Shown here: positions 52,451 to 64,000 of the stretch, one piece after another
Layout: each line of letters starts with the position of its first letter
Position numbering within the stretch: position 1 is the first letter of the stretch
NCBI GenBank assembly: GCA_036365515.1
Contig: CM070875.1
Span: 105,070,628 to 105,134,627, forward strand
Direction of reading: 5' to 3'
Origin: Torymus aiolomorphi
Lineage: Eukaryota; Arthropoda; Insecta; Hymenoptera; Torymidae
Length of the DNA stretch: 64,000 nucleotides
The notes under the pieces: generated by a model
What the model saw: the letters and a program-made list of their open reading frames with translations, nothing else
What the model was told of the DNA's origin: nothing
Databases searched by the model: none
Position numbers and translations under genes: made by a program

Positions 52451-53271
52451 TTTCCTACATATCTGAGATATGTTCTCCTATATAAAATGGTTAAAACAGA
52501 AGCTCTGGCACCTTGCATGTGTTCATATGTACTATAATGTTATCCCAGCAGCATCCGTTACACTAAAAATTATTGCTAACAATATGTCCTTCTTTGTACT
52601 TTTGATCCATCCATTGCTGAGTCACTTTTTAACCCATCGCACTGAGTTATATTATTATTTCGAATACTAAAATAAATGTAGAATATGCACCAGGTCCTAT
52701 GAAATATATGAAATTCCTATTAAAACTTAAGAAGCCAACATTATTATAGCCAAAAGTACATAATTACATAAAAGCCGATAAGACCATTTTTTCAATGAAC
52801 ACTTGATTACACATATTGTATACAAAATATATCTTGAATTCAGGCCTGTATTATATATTTCTTGTGTGCTACGCATGCATGACGCTTTTATGTGTAGATA
52901 CATCTTGATACTTATTACAATTCAGAACTCTTCTGAATTATATCCTATTGTGAGCTAAACCCAATTATCTCACTTTCATCTTTCTTAGAAAAAAAGATGT
53001 ATTTATTTTGATCCGATAAGAATTATTACTGCTTCTTCCTTAAAATACTTAAACAAGATCTTGCCAATGCACATGTTTTTCTGTGTTTACTTTCATACAG
53101 CATTCCTATCTTGAACTGAAGCTACTTCCCAAGTTTCAACAAAACTGTCACTGCACGCTTGTACTATATTTACACTTATAAATACTTTTCAGATATGGGA
53201 GCGTCCCCCACAAACCAGCCAGCGAGCGCGCGCGACGCATTTTTCGTGCAAAACACGTTCTGTTCAACTCG
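52451..53271. other. unassigned
   Basis: No gene or repeat recognised. The short frame at 52470-52670 shows no coding signal. Confidence 0.4.
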
Positions 53272-53865
53272 CTCGTAATCGTATTATTCTGAGTCTCTCA
53301 GAAAAAAAAACAAAAGACATATATCGATAGATTTTTCCTGCTCTTTCCAATGGTGCTATTATTTTTTCTCCGAAACTCTTTTTTCTGCTGGAAAATTCGA
53401 GTTGAAAGTTCAGAGCCATTTTTCTCAAAGTATATCATGTTTTTTTTTCAAAATGCATATCACCATTCGAAAGTACAAGTCTTAAGCTACAAAACCCTAA
53501 ATTTTCAAATTAGAGAAATTAAGGGCTCAAAAGTAATAAACAGCCTTGAGTGGCCGCGCGAGCTCTTCGCGCTGCGCTCGAACGCGCCGCACTCTCGGGC
53601 TTGGTATAATGAGCTCGTAATCGTATTTTGAGTCTCTCAGAAAAAAAACAGAGACATATATCAATAGATTTTTTCCTGCTCTTTCCAATGTTGCTATTCT
53701 TTTTACTTCCACACAATTTTCGAGTGGAAAGTTCAGAACCATTTCTTTTAAAGTATAACATGTTGTACTTCAAAATGCATAGCACCATTAGAAAGTACAA
53801 GTTATAAGCTACAGAACCCCCTAAAGTTTCAAGTTGGAGAACCGTAGAGCTCAATAGTAATAAGA
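53272..53865. repeat. tandem duplication, period 342 bp
   Basis: CTCGTAATCGTATT...GAGTCTCTCAGAAAAAA...CCTGCTCTTTCCAATG at 53272 recurs at 53614 with substitutions and small indels over about 270 bp. Confidence 0.88.
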
Positions 53866-53900
53866 TTAAGGTGATGTGAAATACCGACATAATTTTCAAA

Positions 53901-54180
53901 CATGGATATCTCATGAAAATACCAATGGAATCGTCCAAAAAAAAATCTGAGTATAGTATTAACATATACGGGGCGCTTGACGTTCGTGTTTTTCCAAAAA
54001 AATGATGAGAATTTATTTAATTAAATAAAAACCGTACTATCGGTAAGTAGGAATCTGTAATTAAGCTACATTTTAGACACGGATATCTCATGAAAATACC
54101 AATAGAATCACTCAAAAAAAATCTGAATATAGTGTTTACGTGTACGGAGCGCTTGACGTTCATCTTTTTCCAAATAAACG
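53901..54180. repeat. tandem duplication, period 177 bp
   Basis: ATATCTCATGAAAATACCAAT... to GCGCTTGACGTTC at 53901-54000 recurs at 54078-54170. Confidence 0.88.
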
Positions 54181-54840
54181 TTTAAATGTTGATTTAAAAA
54201 ATATTTATAAAGCTTTTTGCGCTGGGCCCGAGCGTGCTTTTATAAACACAGTGCACATTTTCGTTGTTTCCTATTTAAAAGTATTACACAATATTTATCA
54301 GTGAATCATATATTACGTTTTAAATATATTAATTTTTTATTTAATTCTTAATTATTTTATTTTTATTTACGATTATTTTAATTGGTCTTTTTACGATACT
54401 CATGTTTTTCTTAATTCGAGTTTTAGAGGGTTCGGCTTTTCTAACTGGTTGATATAATTGAGAATCTTCGGATGTTGAAAATCGTTTTAGCTCTAACTTT
54501 TTAATGTCAGCTAATAATCTAACACAATGAAACGATTAAGTTCCAGGCACTATTTTCACTGAATCTAGCCTTTGTCTTAATTTATCTGTAGTTAAGACTA
54601 CACATTCATCTTAACATACTGCTTCACCAGTTTTTCAAGCTTTTTAGGGTGCAACACATAATTCCACTCAAGTTTGAGCCCTCTTTCATGGTCTGTATGT
54701 TATTTAAAAAAAAAAAATAAAAAATACCTGAGTTATGCACTTTTTACTGAAAAATGCAGTTTTTAGAAAAATGCGTTTTTCTCGAAAAAGCTTATTTTTT
54801 TTCTCAATTTTCTTTTCTCATGATAGAGGACATAAATACG
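54181..54840. other. unassigned AT-rich DNA
   Basis: Nothing recognised. Confidence 0.4.
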
Positions 54841-54845
54841 TCTCT

Positions 54846-57070
54846 GAAGTTGGCAGAACACTTTTAACCCAAGGTAAAATAAACTATTGGATAATTTGCC
54901 GTAAATTATCCGTAAACTATCCGTGGAATTGATAATTTTGCCGCAACCATTCTTTTAAAAAAACGCGAATGTTCTGCTAACTTCCACCGAAGTTGGCAGA
55001 GCACCTGTCCAAACTAATTAAAAACAACAGATATCACAACGGCACTTACATAGGAATTTGCCGCTTTCTTGCCGTAACAAAACTAGGCAGATTCCAATAG
55101 CGAAATATTATTTTTTCATTTATTATAACAATAGTACTGTCAGCTTTGTATGAAGATAGCAGGTCACCCCACTGAAACCCAGGAAGGACGAGCGCTATCG
55201 ACTCGTTAGTGGCACAGGAATATGCCGCTTTTTAGCCGTAAGACAGCTGTGTGTTTGTCGAAAAATAAAAAAAATTATTTTTATTGTTATAAACAATAAT
55301 TCATTAGAGCTTATACAGCTCCGTCGCCAACCGATTAAACTAATCAAAGAGATCTGATATTACATTGAAAGTTACTTAGAATTAAGCTGTTTTTTTACCG
55401 TAACAAAACGGTATAGTACAGAAATACAAATGAAAATTTTTAAAATATTTATAACAATAGTCCTGTCATCTTCATACGAAGCTAGCAGGTTACCTTACTG
55501 AAACTCAGGAAAGACGAGCGCTATCGAGACGAGAGCGGTACAGGAATTTGCCGCTTTTTATCGGTAACAAAACTGCGCAGTTTCCAATAGTGAAATATTA
55601 TTTTTTATTTTATTATAAAAATAGTACTGTCAGCTTTGTATAAAGATAGCAGGTCACCTCACGGAAATCCAGGAAGGACGAGCGCTATCGACATGATAGT
55701 GGCACAGAAATTTGCCGCTTTTAGCCGTAAGACAGCTGTGTGTTTGTCGAAAATTAAAAAAAATTACTTTTATTGTTATAAACAATAATTCATAATACCT
55801 ATACAGCTTCGTCGTCGACCCATTAAACTAAAGAGATCTGATATTACATCGACAGTTACTTAAAATTAAGCCGTTATTTTACCGTAACCAAACGGTATAG
55901 TAAAGAAATGCAGATGAAAATTTTTTTAATTTTTATAACAATAGACATACGAAGCTAGCAGGTGACCTCCCTGAAACCCAGGAAAGACGAGCGCTATCGA
56001 GACGAGAGCGGTACAGGAATTTGCCGCTTTTTAGCCGTAACAAAGCTGTGCACTACTAACCCAAGGTAAAATAAACTATTGGATAACTTGCCGTAAATTA
56101 ACCGTAAATTATCCGTGGAATTGATAATTTTGCTGCGACCATTTAAAAAAAAAAAAACGCGAATGTTCTGCTAACTTCCACCGAAGTTGGCAGAGCATCT
56201 GTCTAAAACTAATTAAAAACAACAGATATCACAACGGCACTTACATAGGAATTTGCCGCTTTTTTGCCGTAACAAAACTAGGCAGATTCCAATAGCGAAA
56301 TATTATTTTTTCATTTATTATAACAATAGTACTGTCAGCTTCGTATGAAGATAGCAGGTCACCTCACTGAAACCCAGGAAGGAGGAGCGCTATCGACTCG
56401 TTAGTGGCACAGGAATTTGCCGCTTTTTAGCCGTAAGACAGCTGTGTGTTTGTCGAAAAATAAAAAAAATTATTTTTATTGTTATAAAGAATAATTCATT
56501 AGCACCTATACAGCTCCGTCGCCGATCCATAAACTAATTAAAGTAAAGAGATCTGATATTACATCGACAGTTTCTTAGAATTAAACCGTTTTTTTACCGT
56601 ACCAAATGATATAGTACAGAAATGCAGATGAAAATTACTTCAATTATTATAACAATAGTACTGTCACCTTCGTATGAAGATAGCAGGTCACCTCACTGAA
56701 ACCCAGGAAGGACGAGCGCTGTCGACAGGATAGTGGCACAGGAGTTTTTTGCTTTTTTTTTAAATTATTTTCCTATCTTAAAAAAATGATGGATTTGTGG
56801 TGATATCATTTTATTCGTGATTTGATTGATAGAAGTAATTGGTTGCTAGTTTACAAAATCAAAAGTGGCGCGAAGGTTTGCAAAAATTACGGTTCTCGAA
56901 GCGCGCTTATAGATGACTAGTTATTGTTATAAACAATAATTCATTAGCACTTAAACAGCTTCGTCACCGACCTATTCAACTAATTAAAGAGATCTGATAT
57001 TACATTGACAGTTACTTACAATTAAGCCGCTATTTTGCCGTAACAAAATCGTATAGTACAGAAAGATGTG
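54846..57070. repeat. complex higher-order repeat
   Basis: The motif GGAATTTGCCGCTTTTTAGC with following CGTAA recurs near 55052, 55229, 55554, 55709, 56016, 56250 and 56414. A second motif, TTACCGTAACAAAACGG, recurs near 55393, 55873, 56592 and 57021. A larger unit starting ACCCAAGGTAAAATAAACTA at 54867 recurs at 56059, a period near 1192 bp. GTTCTGCTAACTTC faces GAAGTTGGCAGAGC at 54970-55003 and 56163-56197, and GAAGTTGGCAGAACA starts at 54846. Confidence 0.85.
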
Positions 57071-57699
57071 CTTGAAGTTTGCAGCGCTGGCCTGGAGCAC
57101 TTCCATAATTTTTTTTTTTTTTGTATTTCGGTGTTCTATTCGGTATAAAACCGCAGAAGAACACAAGAAATGTCGAACACAAAAATTCTCAAATATAACC
57201 ATACACGTTTAACAACCCCTAAATAAGAGAAATACGAGTGTGCACGTAACTAATATATCGATGACGCTTAAATGACATCATACGACGCTAATTTTGTTAG
57301 GAACTCCTGTAAATGGCAAAATTGAAATGAAAAATATATTCAGAGCAAAATCCCATGTCCGAAAACTACCCTTAGGTGGGAAAAATGGGGGTGCAAGACG
57401 GAAAAACAAATTCTAACTCGCAAAATCGAACTTATACCCCTCCAGGTTTTTGGAAACTTCTTGTAAATTATAAAACTTACCTAGAAAAAAATTTAGGGCA
57501 AACATCAAATTTCATTAATAGAATTTTAATAGGAGTACAATATAGACATTTCGAAATAAATCATTAGAAACAGGCTATATTTGCTTTGAGATGAGGTTGT
57601 TTTGCACAGTAAGTGAACTGTTACATTCGAAAATATGATTTTCGTAATTTAGAATTTCGAAATTAAGAACAATCTGCATTACCATATCGTCGGTTGGAT
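57071..57699. other. unassigned
   Basis: No gene. A T-run lies at 57107-57121. Nothing else recognised. Confidence 0.4.
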
Positions 57700-57805
57700 G
57701 CAAGATCGCTCTATCTGAGTGCCCGCCTCAAGAACGCCCTATCTCGACTGCCTCTTCAAGAACGCCCTATCTCGGCTCCGGATTCAAGAACGCCCTATCT
57801 CAATT
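57700..57805. repeat. 27-28 bp minisatellite
   Basis: TCAAGAACGCCCTATCTC occurs at 57728, 57755 and 57783, with a degenerate unit before (GCAAGATCGCTCTATCTGAG). Confidence 0.9.
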
Positions 57806-57864
57806 GAGATTTCTGTTTCTCAGATTTTGTAATGGCAGCGTTGCGCGATTTGAAAATACGGCTT

Positions 57865-58194
57865 TTATAGGCATCCTGTAATAATTTTTCTCTTCTGGAG
57901 GTAATCGATTAATATTATACCAACTGAGTCCCAAAAAATTGTGGCCATGACCTTACCGGCTGATGGAACCGTTTTCACTTTTTTCGGCGCAGATTCCTCA
58001 GGCCCAGTCGACATTTTCGACTGATTTTTTGTTGCTGGCGTATAATAATAAATACACGTTTCATCAACAGTTACATAACGTTGCAAAAATTCCTTTGAAT
58101 TACGTTGAAACATGCCCAAACATTGCTCAGACGCAACCACACGAGCCGGCTTGTGATAAGTTGTGAGCAAACGCGGCCCCCATCTTGCAGACAG
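57865..58194 (-). pseudogene. mariner transposase fragment
   Basis: Minus strand, about 110 codons: ARWGPRLLTTYHKPAR, then VTVDETCIYYYTP with the first catalytic Asp, AGKVMATIFWDSVGIILID with the second Asp, then KRKIITG. Typical mariner spacing. The third Asp and both inverted-repeat ends are missing; the upstream DNA-binding region is cut off where the errantivirus LTR seems to begin. Confidence 0.9.
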
Positions 58195-58507
58195 CTACCT
58201 CATGCCCTAACATTCATGTAAAATATACCATGCGCGCTAGTTATATGAGTCACCACATAAGTACTTAGACGCATCGGCCAGCCAGCCTCCTTATCGCTCC
58301 GAATGGAATCTGCATGGACAAAGAGAAGCCAGAAGACAATGAAGGTGCAATATATACTTTTCATATACACTTTATACATATACTCTCTTTATACTCTCTC
58401 ACTGCACTTCGCATCGACGATCGCCAGTCTCTGTCGAGCATCCAACCTGTAACGACGTTTTAATAAATCATTATTCTAATCAACACCCTTTGTTCGATTA
58501 CTTACTT
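58195..58507 (+). repeat. errantivirus-like 5' LTR (tentative limits)
   Basis: Lies between the mariner remnant and a TGG primer-like site. It has TATA-like stretches near 58350-58380 and an AATAAA signal at 58462. The partner LTR is outside the window, so limits are uncertain. Confidence 0.5.
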
Positions 58508-58525
58508 TGGCGAGCGTTACCCGTG
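58508..58525 (+). promoter_or_regulatory. candidate primer-binding site
   Basis: TGGCGAGCGTTACCCGTG starts with the TGG expected opposite a tRNA CCA. The tRNA is not identified. Confidence 0.45.
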
Positions 58526-58842
58526 TGTGTGCTACCTTTCCTTGGTGATCCACCGGGGCTTGCTACATAACTGGCGCTGTGGAGACAGGACCGTGAAGCT
58601 GCAAAAACTCATATTCTCCCTCAACCTGGTGACGGAAATCTTCAGCGAGGAAGCAGTTGGCGTTTCAACGTCCATCATCACGGAACCTACGACGTCAAGA
58701 TTGGAGTCCACCTGCAAGCAGAGATTCACCTGAAATCATCAAAGACAAACTACTAAGTCTTTGAAATTTCCTATATCCTACCCAACCCTATCCTTTTAAG
58801 TGCAATTGATTTTACGTGAAGCGTAACCAAAGATAAAGCAAA

Positions 58843-60020
58843 ATGGCAAATAACGGAGATAATCAACAAAATCTTACGGTAGAACAATTTAAATTGCGAC
58901 TTACGATATGGCGCGACGCGATCCCCATATATGAAGGAGGTACAAGACTCCTTTCGCACTTTATACAAACGTGCGACAAATTCATCGAAAATGTGGCGAC
59001 TGCAGATAATGCAATAAACGAGGCATTATTCGCATTAATCAAATCAAAGATTCGCAGTGAAGCGCTAGACCTAATAGTGGCAAATAACCCGGCTACATAT
59101 GCCGCATGTAAAACGCTTTTTAATAGATTCAGTGACCCAAGTTCGGAGGAGTTACTATTTAACAGACTAAGTGTATGTTATCAATTGACAAATCAGTCTT
59201 ACGAAAAATACGCGGACGAAATCAAAAGCAGGCTAAATAAATTGAAGGAACACATACAGTTAAATAATCGAGACGCTAATGTTATAAGTATTAAAAATAC
59301 ATTTTATGAAAACGTAGCCAAAAGTACTTTTATAAATGGAAAGAGCCGTACGATTCTTACTTGCTACATATTGATTTAGACGATGTTGAGGCATGTGTAA
59401 TAAAATGCCGTAAATACGACAACCATGAACAACAAAGTGCTTTCCTCAATTTCGCACGACAACGTGATAACAAACCTAAGCCCAACGTATTCGGTACAAT
59501 CAATGCTAAAAGTACAAACCCATTTGCGACTAATAGTAATCCAAAAATTATTCACCCTTCAAATAATTTACCAAGTACTTCAAGAAAGGTAAATCCATTT
59601 TATTTTCAACCGACACCCGCATTTGCACAAACACAACTTGGATTTATCCCCACAAATTATCGTAATAACAATTTTGTTCAAAATAATAATAATCTGCCAA
59701 GACAACAAAATTGCCAACCAACACCCATGTCAGTCAGTACAAGAAATACTAACAAACAAGGCGTTAATCCAACAAATAGATCAAATAATTTACCAGCACA
59801 AAATAACTTTAAACCAAGAACGAACTTCTTTAAGAGCACAGGATCAGCAAACTTTATCGCTGAAGAGTTGCATCATCAACAAGAACAAGGAGAAGAGGAA
59901 GCAATCAATTATCAAAATGACTCACCTGTACCAGACCATGAAGAATTTAATCAAGAAAACGACGAGAGTGATAACTGCCAAAATTTTCAACAAGCTCCTG
60001 ATACGACAGAACCGACGTGA
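58843..60020 (+). CDS. gag: errantivirus-like Gag, one frameshift
   Basis: ATG at 58843. The first frame (to 59379) holds a helical capsid-like region (LRLTIWRDAIPIYEGGTRLL, YAACKTLFNRFSDPSSEELL, YADEIKSRLNKLKEHIQL). A one-base shift near 59345 leads to the second frame (to 60020), with VEACVIKCRKYDNHEQQSAF and an Asn/Gln/Pro-rich tail ending acidic. There is no CCHC knuckle, as is usual for gypsy-type errantivirus Gag. A leader of about 320 bp precedes it. Confidence 0.85.
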
Positions 60021-61473
60021 TAAATTTAAATTCGATTAGCAATTCACCCGACTTACCACACTTAATAACGACAAATCCACCTCTTAAAAGTCTCATCGAT
60101 TCTGGAGCCTCATCATCCATTATCAATCCAGAAATTGCATATAAACTATTTCAAAATTCATATTTCCTTACGAATTCGAAATTAAATCGGTGCACAAAAC
60201 AACGAAAGGTACACATGCGCTTACCTTTCCTATATTACGTGAATACGGTGACGACACACCTATAACTTTCTTAATAGCAACATGGCACTATACGTACGAT
60301 TGTTTAATCGGACATAAGGATTTGCAGAATTTGGAAGCGAATATTAATGACAAAACTCAAATTTTTAGCACATCTAAGTTTGAAATAAATTACTTTAAAA
60401 ATATACCGGACGATCATCAGAAGGTTAAAGTGAATCATCATCAAGGAGTAGAATTCCCGATAAGAACTGATCACATGAACGAAGAAGAAAGATATAAAAT
60501 TACATCACTATGCCAGAAGTACAAAGACTGTTTCTACAATGAAAATAAAAAATTATCAGCGACTTCTGCGGTCTCACACAATATAAGAACAAAGGACGAT
60601 CACCCTATCTATGTAAAGAGTATTAGATACCCAAACCATCTAAAAGAAGAAATTCAAACTCAAATCAGAAAACTGTTAGACGAAGAAATTATTCAACCAA
60701 GCAACTCGCCCTACTCATCCCCCGGATGGATAGTTCCGAAGAGAGAAGATGCAAGTGGAAGAAAAAAATGGAGAATGGTAATAGATTATCGTAAATTAAA
60801 CGACAACACCATCGAAGACAAATATCCATTACCTAGAATGGACGACATTATAGAAAATCTGGGCAAATGTTCTTACTTTAGTACATTAGATTTGGCACAA
60901 GGTTTCCACCAAATACCCGTCAACAAAGATTCACGTGAAAAGACAGCGTTTACCGTAGAAAACGGACACTATGAATATGTCAGAATGCCTTTTGGTTTAA
61001 AAAACGCTCCGGCTACTTTTCAACGTCTGATGGATAGAATTTTAATGAAATATCTACATAAATTCTGCTTCGTTTACATGGATGATATAGTAATATTTTC
61101 GAAATCACTCCAAGAACATTTACAACATCTGAAGCTAATATTCGAAGAACTAGAGAAATATGGTTTAAAAATTCAATTAGATAAGAGTGAATTTCTAAGG
61201 AAAGAAGTTCCATTTTTAGGCCATATAATAACAGCAGACGGAATCAAGCCAAATCCCGATAAGATCAAAGCAATTCTAAAATACCCGATACCTAAAACCC
61301 AAAAAGAAGTTAGAATATTTTTAGGACTAACCGGCTTTTACAGAAAGTTCATAAAAAATTACGCAAAAATAGCGAAACCAATGACAAAAGCTCTCAAGAA
61401 AAAAGAAAAAATAGATCCAGAAGATAAAGACTATAAAAGCAGCGTTCGAGAAACTCAAAGAATTGATCACTAA
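60017..61473 (+). CDS. pol: errantivirus-like Pol: protease and reverse transcriptase
   Basis: Starts with ATG at 60017, overlapping the gag end by 4 bp in another frame. Protease SLIDSGASSSIINPEI near residue 28. A one-base shift near 60180 separates it from the frame 60190-61473 with RT: VIDYRKLNDNTIEDKYPLP, DLAQGFHQIPV and the intact catalytic FVYMDDIVIFS near 61075. It ends early at 61473 owing to another shift near 61435. Confidence 0.92.
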
Positions 61474-62581
61474 CGCACCAGTGCTCGTCTACCCAGACTT
61501 CATCAAATCATTTACTATCACAACCGACGCCTCAAACTTAGCAATAAGTGCAGTTTTATCCCAAAAACAACATCTTCTCTCGTGCTATTCACGAACATTA
61601 AACTCAGCAGAACAAAGCTATCCGGCGATAGAGAAAGAATTACTGGCAATAGTGGAAGCATGTAGACAATTTAGACCATATATCTATGGTAAGAAATTTA
61701 CGATTGAAACAGATCATAAGCCATTAACCTGGCTCTATTCTTTAAAAACGCCTAACGCTAGACTGATTAGATGGAGACTAAGATTAGAAGAATATGATTA
61801 CATAATAAAATACAAAAAGGGTTCTGAAAATTATGTCGCCGACGCACTGAATCGAATTGAAATTAATGCTAATAAAACAATAGAAGAAGACTCACTCTCA
61901 ATGGTGCCTCAAACACCTGACGATGCACCTGTCACACCTGAAGAAATGGACGAAATATTTGACGACGACATGGCAACAGTCCACACAGCTGAAGAAAATC
62001 CGACCTTTCAACTACGTATAACAGACAAAAATGTTCACGCTTTTAATTACAGCATTATCATAAAAGGAGGAAATGATTACAACTTAAAAGTAAACAAAGA
62101 TAAACTTAAAGTACAATACACGGTGAAAATTAATAAATCAAACGCAGAAACACATTTACTTAAATTTTTCAAGGAAAATATTAAACTCGATAAGCAATAT
62201 GGTATCTACTTTACGACCGAAGAATTGGAAAGAATTACGTATAGAATATTGAAGGATCATTTGAATGAAAAATTAAAACTAATCAAAACAACCACGTATA
62301 CCCCTACGATTGATAAAAATAATTTCATAAAAGAACTCGAGACATATCATAATCAAAATCATAACGGTATTCGAGAGACCTTATTACACTTTAAGAGAAA
62401 ACTCTATACACTTAATATGGATCGACTTATTCAAAATTGTATAAATAAATGTGAGATATGCTTAGAGCATAAGTATGAGAGAAACCCATATGAAACAGAA
62501 ACATACGGCCCTATTATAGCTAGAAGACCGCTCGAACATATACACATGGACTTATTCATTTCAACAAGGATAAATTTTTAA
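61463..62581 (+). CDS. pol: errantivirus-like Pol: RNase H, tether, integrase zinc domain
   Basis: RNase H with [29 protein letters not shown] and [12 protein letters not shown], ending in VADALNR. A tether of about 200 residues follows, then the integrase zinc domain ([19 protein letters not shown] with His, [11 protein letters not shown] with Cys) and the first catalytic Asp in HMDL. A shift near 62557 moves on to the next frame. Confidence 0.92.
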   Translation: MITNAPVLVYPDFIKSFTITTDASNLAISAVLSQKQHLLSCYSRTLNSAEQSYPAIEKELLAIVEACRQFRPYIYGKKFTIETDHKPLTWLYSLKTPNARLIRWRLRLEEYDYIIKYKKGSENYVADALNRIEINANKTIEEDSLSMVPQTPDDAPVTPEEMDEIFDDDMATVHTAEENPTFQLRITDKNVHAFNYSIIIKGGNDYNLKVNKDKLKVQYTVKINKSNAETHLLKFFKENIKLDKQYGIYFTTEELERITYRILKDHLNEKLKLIKTTTYTPTIDKNNFIKELETYHNQNHNGIRETLLHFKRKLYTLNMDRLIQNCINKCEICLEHKYERNPYETETYGPIIARRPLEHIHMDLFISTRINF

Positions 62582-62646
62582 CAATTATAGATATTTTTTC
62601 CAAATATGCTCAAGCCTATTATCTACCAGATGGAAATGCCACGACC

Positions 62647-63363
62647 ATGATAAACAAATTGAGACACTTTGCCTCACACCATAACTTTCCGGATAAAATT
62701 ACGACAGACAATGGAAGTGAATTCAACTCAACAGTATTTAAGGAGTTTTGCCGCATACATAAAATTCAATATCATCAAACAACGATAAACAGACACACAT
62801 CGAATGGACCCATAGAAAGACTGCATTCAACCCTAAAGGAAAAATTAAGTATTTTATCCAATCAAAATCCAAAAGAAACCGTGAAAAATCTTATGATCAC
62901 CGCTCTCTTAATATACAATCAGAGTATACACTCTACAACTAACTATACGCCTTTTACACTGCTATATGGACCTTATGACGAACTACAGAAACACATTATC
63001 GAGCCCGATGCCGATACCATAGAAAGATATAATGAAAACAGAAAAAATGAAATTTTACCTTTTTATGACACCCTATATAGAAACCAAAAAGAGCAACAAA
63101 AGTTACCTAATAGTCCTGACAAATCGTTAGAAAATAAAGAAATTTACATGAAAACACATCAACAACAACGCGACAAAACCGCACCACGATATCAAAAATT
63201 ACTTGTAGAGACAAAACAAGGCCCATCGTTAGGTTGCTATATACATGGTCAAGAACGCCGATACAACTTAAGAAGTGCCAAAAGAATAAGAAAAACTTCT
63301 TCTTTACAGGACAATGAAGACGGCACTAATCTTGATGCTCATAGCTCTGCTCGTGGAGAGTAG
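62647..63363 (+). CDS. pol: errantivirus-like Pol: integrase core and C-terminus
   Basis: The second Asp and Glu of the core lie in [12 protein letters not shown] and [12 protein letters not shown], followed by [18 protein letters not shown]. The C-terminus is Lys/Gln-rich and ends [16 protein letters not shown]. It overlaps env by 50 bp in another frame. The formal start is a frame entry, with coding already evident from about 62560. Confidence 0.92.
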   Translation: MINKLRHFASHHNFPDKITTDNGSEFNSTVFKEFCRIHKIQYHQTTINRHTSNGPIERLHSTLKEKLSILSNQNPKETVKNLMITALLIYNQSIHSTTNYTPFTLLYGPYDELQKHIIEPDADTIERYNENRKNEILPFYDTLYRNQKEQQKLPNSPDKSLENKEIYMKTHQQQRDKTAPRYQKLLVETKQGPSLGCYIHGQERRYNLRSAKRIRKTSSLQDNEDGTNLDAHSSARGE

Positions 63364-64000
63364 CGAAATCAACCAAAATCAGACGCATTACGACTACCAA
63401 CAAGGAACTGGAAGAATAGTTGGAAGTTATCGTTACCTACATTTCAACATCGACGTTACTACGCTTTTGAAAACTTTCAAACATATAAAAGCTAGCTATA
63501 CAATTTTATCTAACCAAGGCGAATTAAGAGAATCAAGTTTATTAAAGCAAGCCGAAATTCTATGTAATGAAATGCACCAGAATCTACAAATAATAATGCC
63601 ATCAAACATGAGAACGAAGAGAGGGTTAATAAACGGATTAGGCGCAGCTATAAAATACATTTTTGGGAACCCAGATGCAAACGATTTAGAAAAGATAAAC
63701 AACTACTTAAATTCTCTACAAAATCAACAACAGGAAAATATATTTACTTTAAATAAGTCAATAAGCATAATAAATACGTTAAGTAAACAAATAAATAACA
63801 ACACGAATATAATTAATAAAAATTTAAAAGACATGTGGAAAACTGTAAATGACCAAACTTTGCAATCAAATCTATTTGAAGAGATCATGACTCTCATAAC
63901 CCAGGAGCAACATTTTCTCGGATTACTTAATAAAATTAAAAGATCATTTATTTTCAATGAACAAATATTCGACTTAGAATTGTTAACATATGACCAAATA
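63314..64000 (+). CDS. env: errantivirus-like envelope gene, 5' part
   Basis: ATG at 63314 with 229 codons open to the window edge. A signal peptide ([17 protein letters not shown]) is followed by a short surface region, then a furin-type RTKR at residues 100-103 and a Gly-rich segment ([15 protein letters not shown]) in the place of a fusion peptide, then coiled-coil-like heptads. This is the layout of F-like Env of insect errantiviruses. The overlap with pol and different frame suggest expression from a spliced RNA. No stop is seen in the visible part; the rest, with the membrane anchor, is outside the window. Confidence 0.88.
   Translation, partial: MKTALILMLIALLVESSEINQNQTHYDYQQGTGRIVGSYRYLHFNIDVTTLLKTFKHIKASYTILSNQGELRESSLLKQAEILCNEMHQNLQIIMPSNMRTKRGLINGLGAAIKYIFGNPDANDLEKINNYLNSLQNQQQENIFTLNKSISIINTLSKQINNNTNIINKNLKDMWKTVNDQTLQSNLFEEIMTLITQEQHFLGLLNKIKRSFIFNEQIFDLELLTYDQI

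Noticed and set aside
53350..53965. Frames of 93 and 148 codons in the 53.3-54.0 kb repeats
   Set aside because: They lie across a noncoding tandem duplication and differ between its two copies.

Overview
The window is a gene-poor, repeat-dense stretch of insect nuclear DNA. A hymenopteran, probably an ant, is my inference from the AT-rich mitochondrial insert, the transposon mix and the intron-bearing Smc1 fragment; nothing in the sequence proves it. No intact host protein-coding gene is visible. Nearly all recognisable coding sequence belongs to transposable elements, many of them inserted into one another with readable target-site duplications (TSDs).

Layout. 0-3.3 kb: a minisatellite, a decayed Helitron fragment (+) and a decayed Jockey/CR1-like LINE fragment A (+) that carries a 175-bp insertion. 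3.3-13.5 kb: a second LINE (B, minus) split by a young 7.6-kb BEL/Pao retrotransposon (LTRs 4962-5278 and 12260-12576, TSD TATAT). 13.5-15.25 kb: AT-rich DNA with an (AC)89 microsatellite. 15.255-50.422 kb: a nest whose outer shell is an env-bearing Ty3-type retroelement on the minus strand with 634-bp LTRs. Its gag is split by a copia element (43.3-49.1 kb, TSD GTTCT), which itself holds a probable solo LTR and a foldback element. Between its integrase and env remnants lie a complete LINE (C, 31.7-36.4 kb, 19-bp TSD), a composite mitochondrial insert (nad5-trnF-trnE joined to cox1), and a Ty3 element with an intact pol and an unusual third ORF (19.75-29.89 kb, TSD GTAT). 50.4-58.2 kb: a decayed Smc1 (cohesin) C-terminal fragment, several minisatellites and tandem duplications, a complex higher-order repeat, and a mariner fragment. 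58.2-64 kb: the 5' end of an errantivirus-like element (+) with gag, pol and the start of env, running off the window.

Relative age can be read from LTR pairs compared by eye: BEL/Pao about 1 difference in 317; Ty3 about 1%; outer env element and copia roughly 4-5%.

Most original observations: (1) a 326-codon plus-strand ORF with three CxxC pairs lying antisense inside the env-bearing element next to env, with a second short plus-strand ORF at 31.2 kb; (2) a coiled-coil/zinc-finger ORF3 in the env position of the Ty3 element whose Gag lacks a zinc knuckle, plus an AT-hook-like motif at the end of its integrase; (3) the chimeric mitochondrial insert; (4) an apparent BAH/Tudor-like domain between RNase H and integrase of the outer element. 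Functions for (1), (2) and (4) are inferences, not demonstrated.
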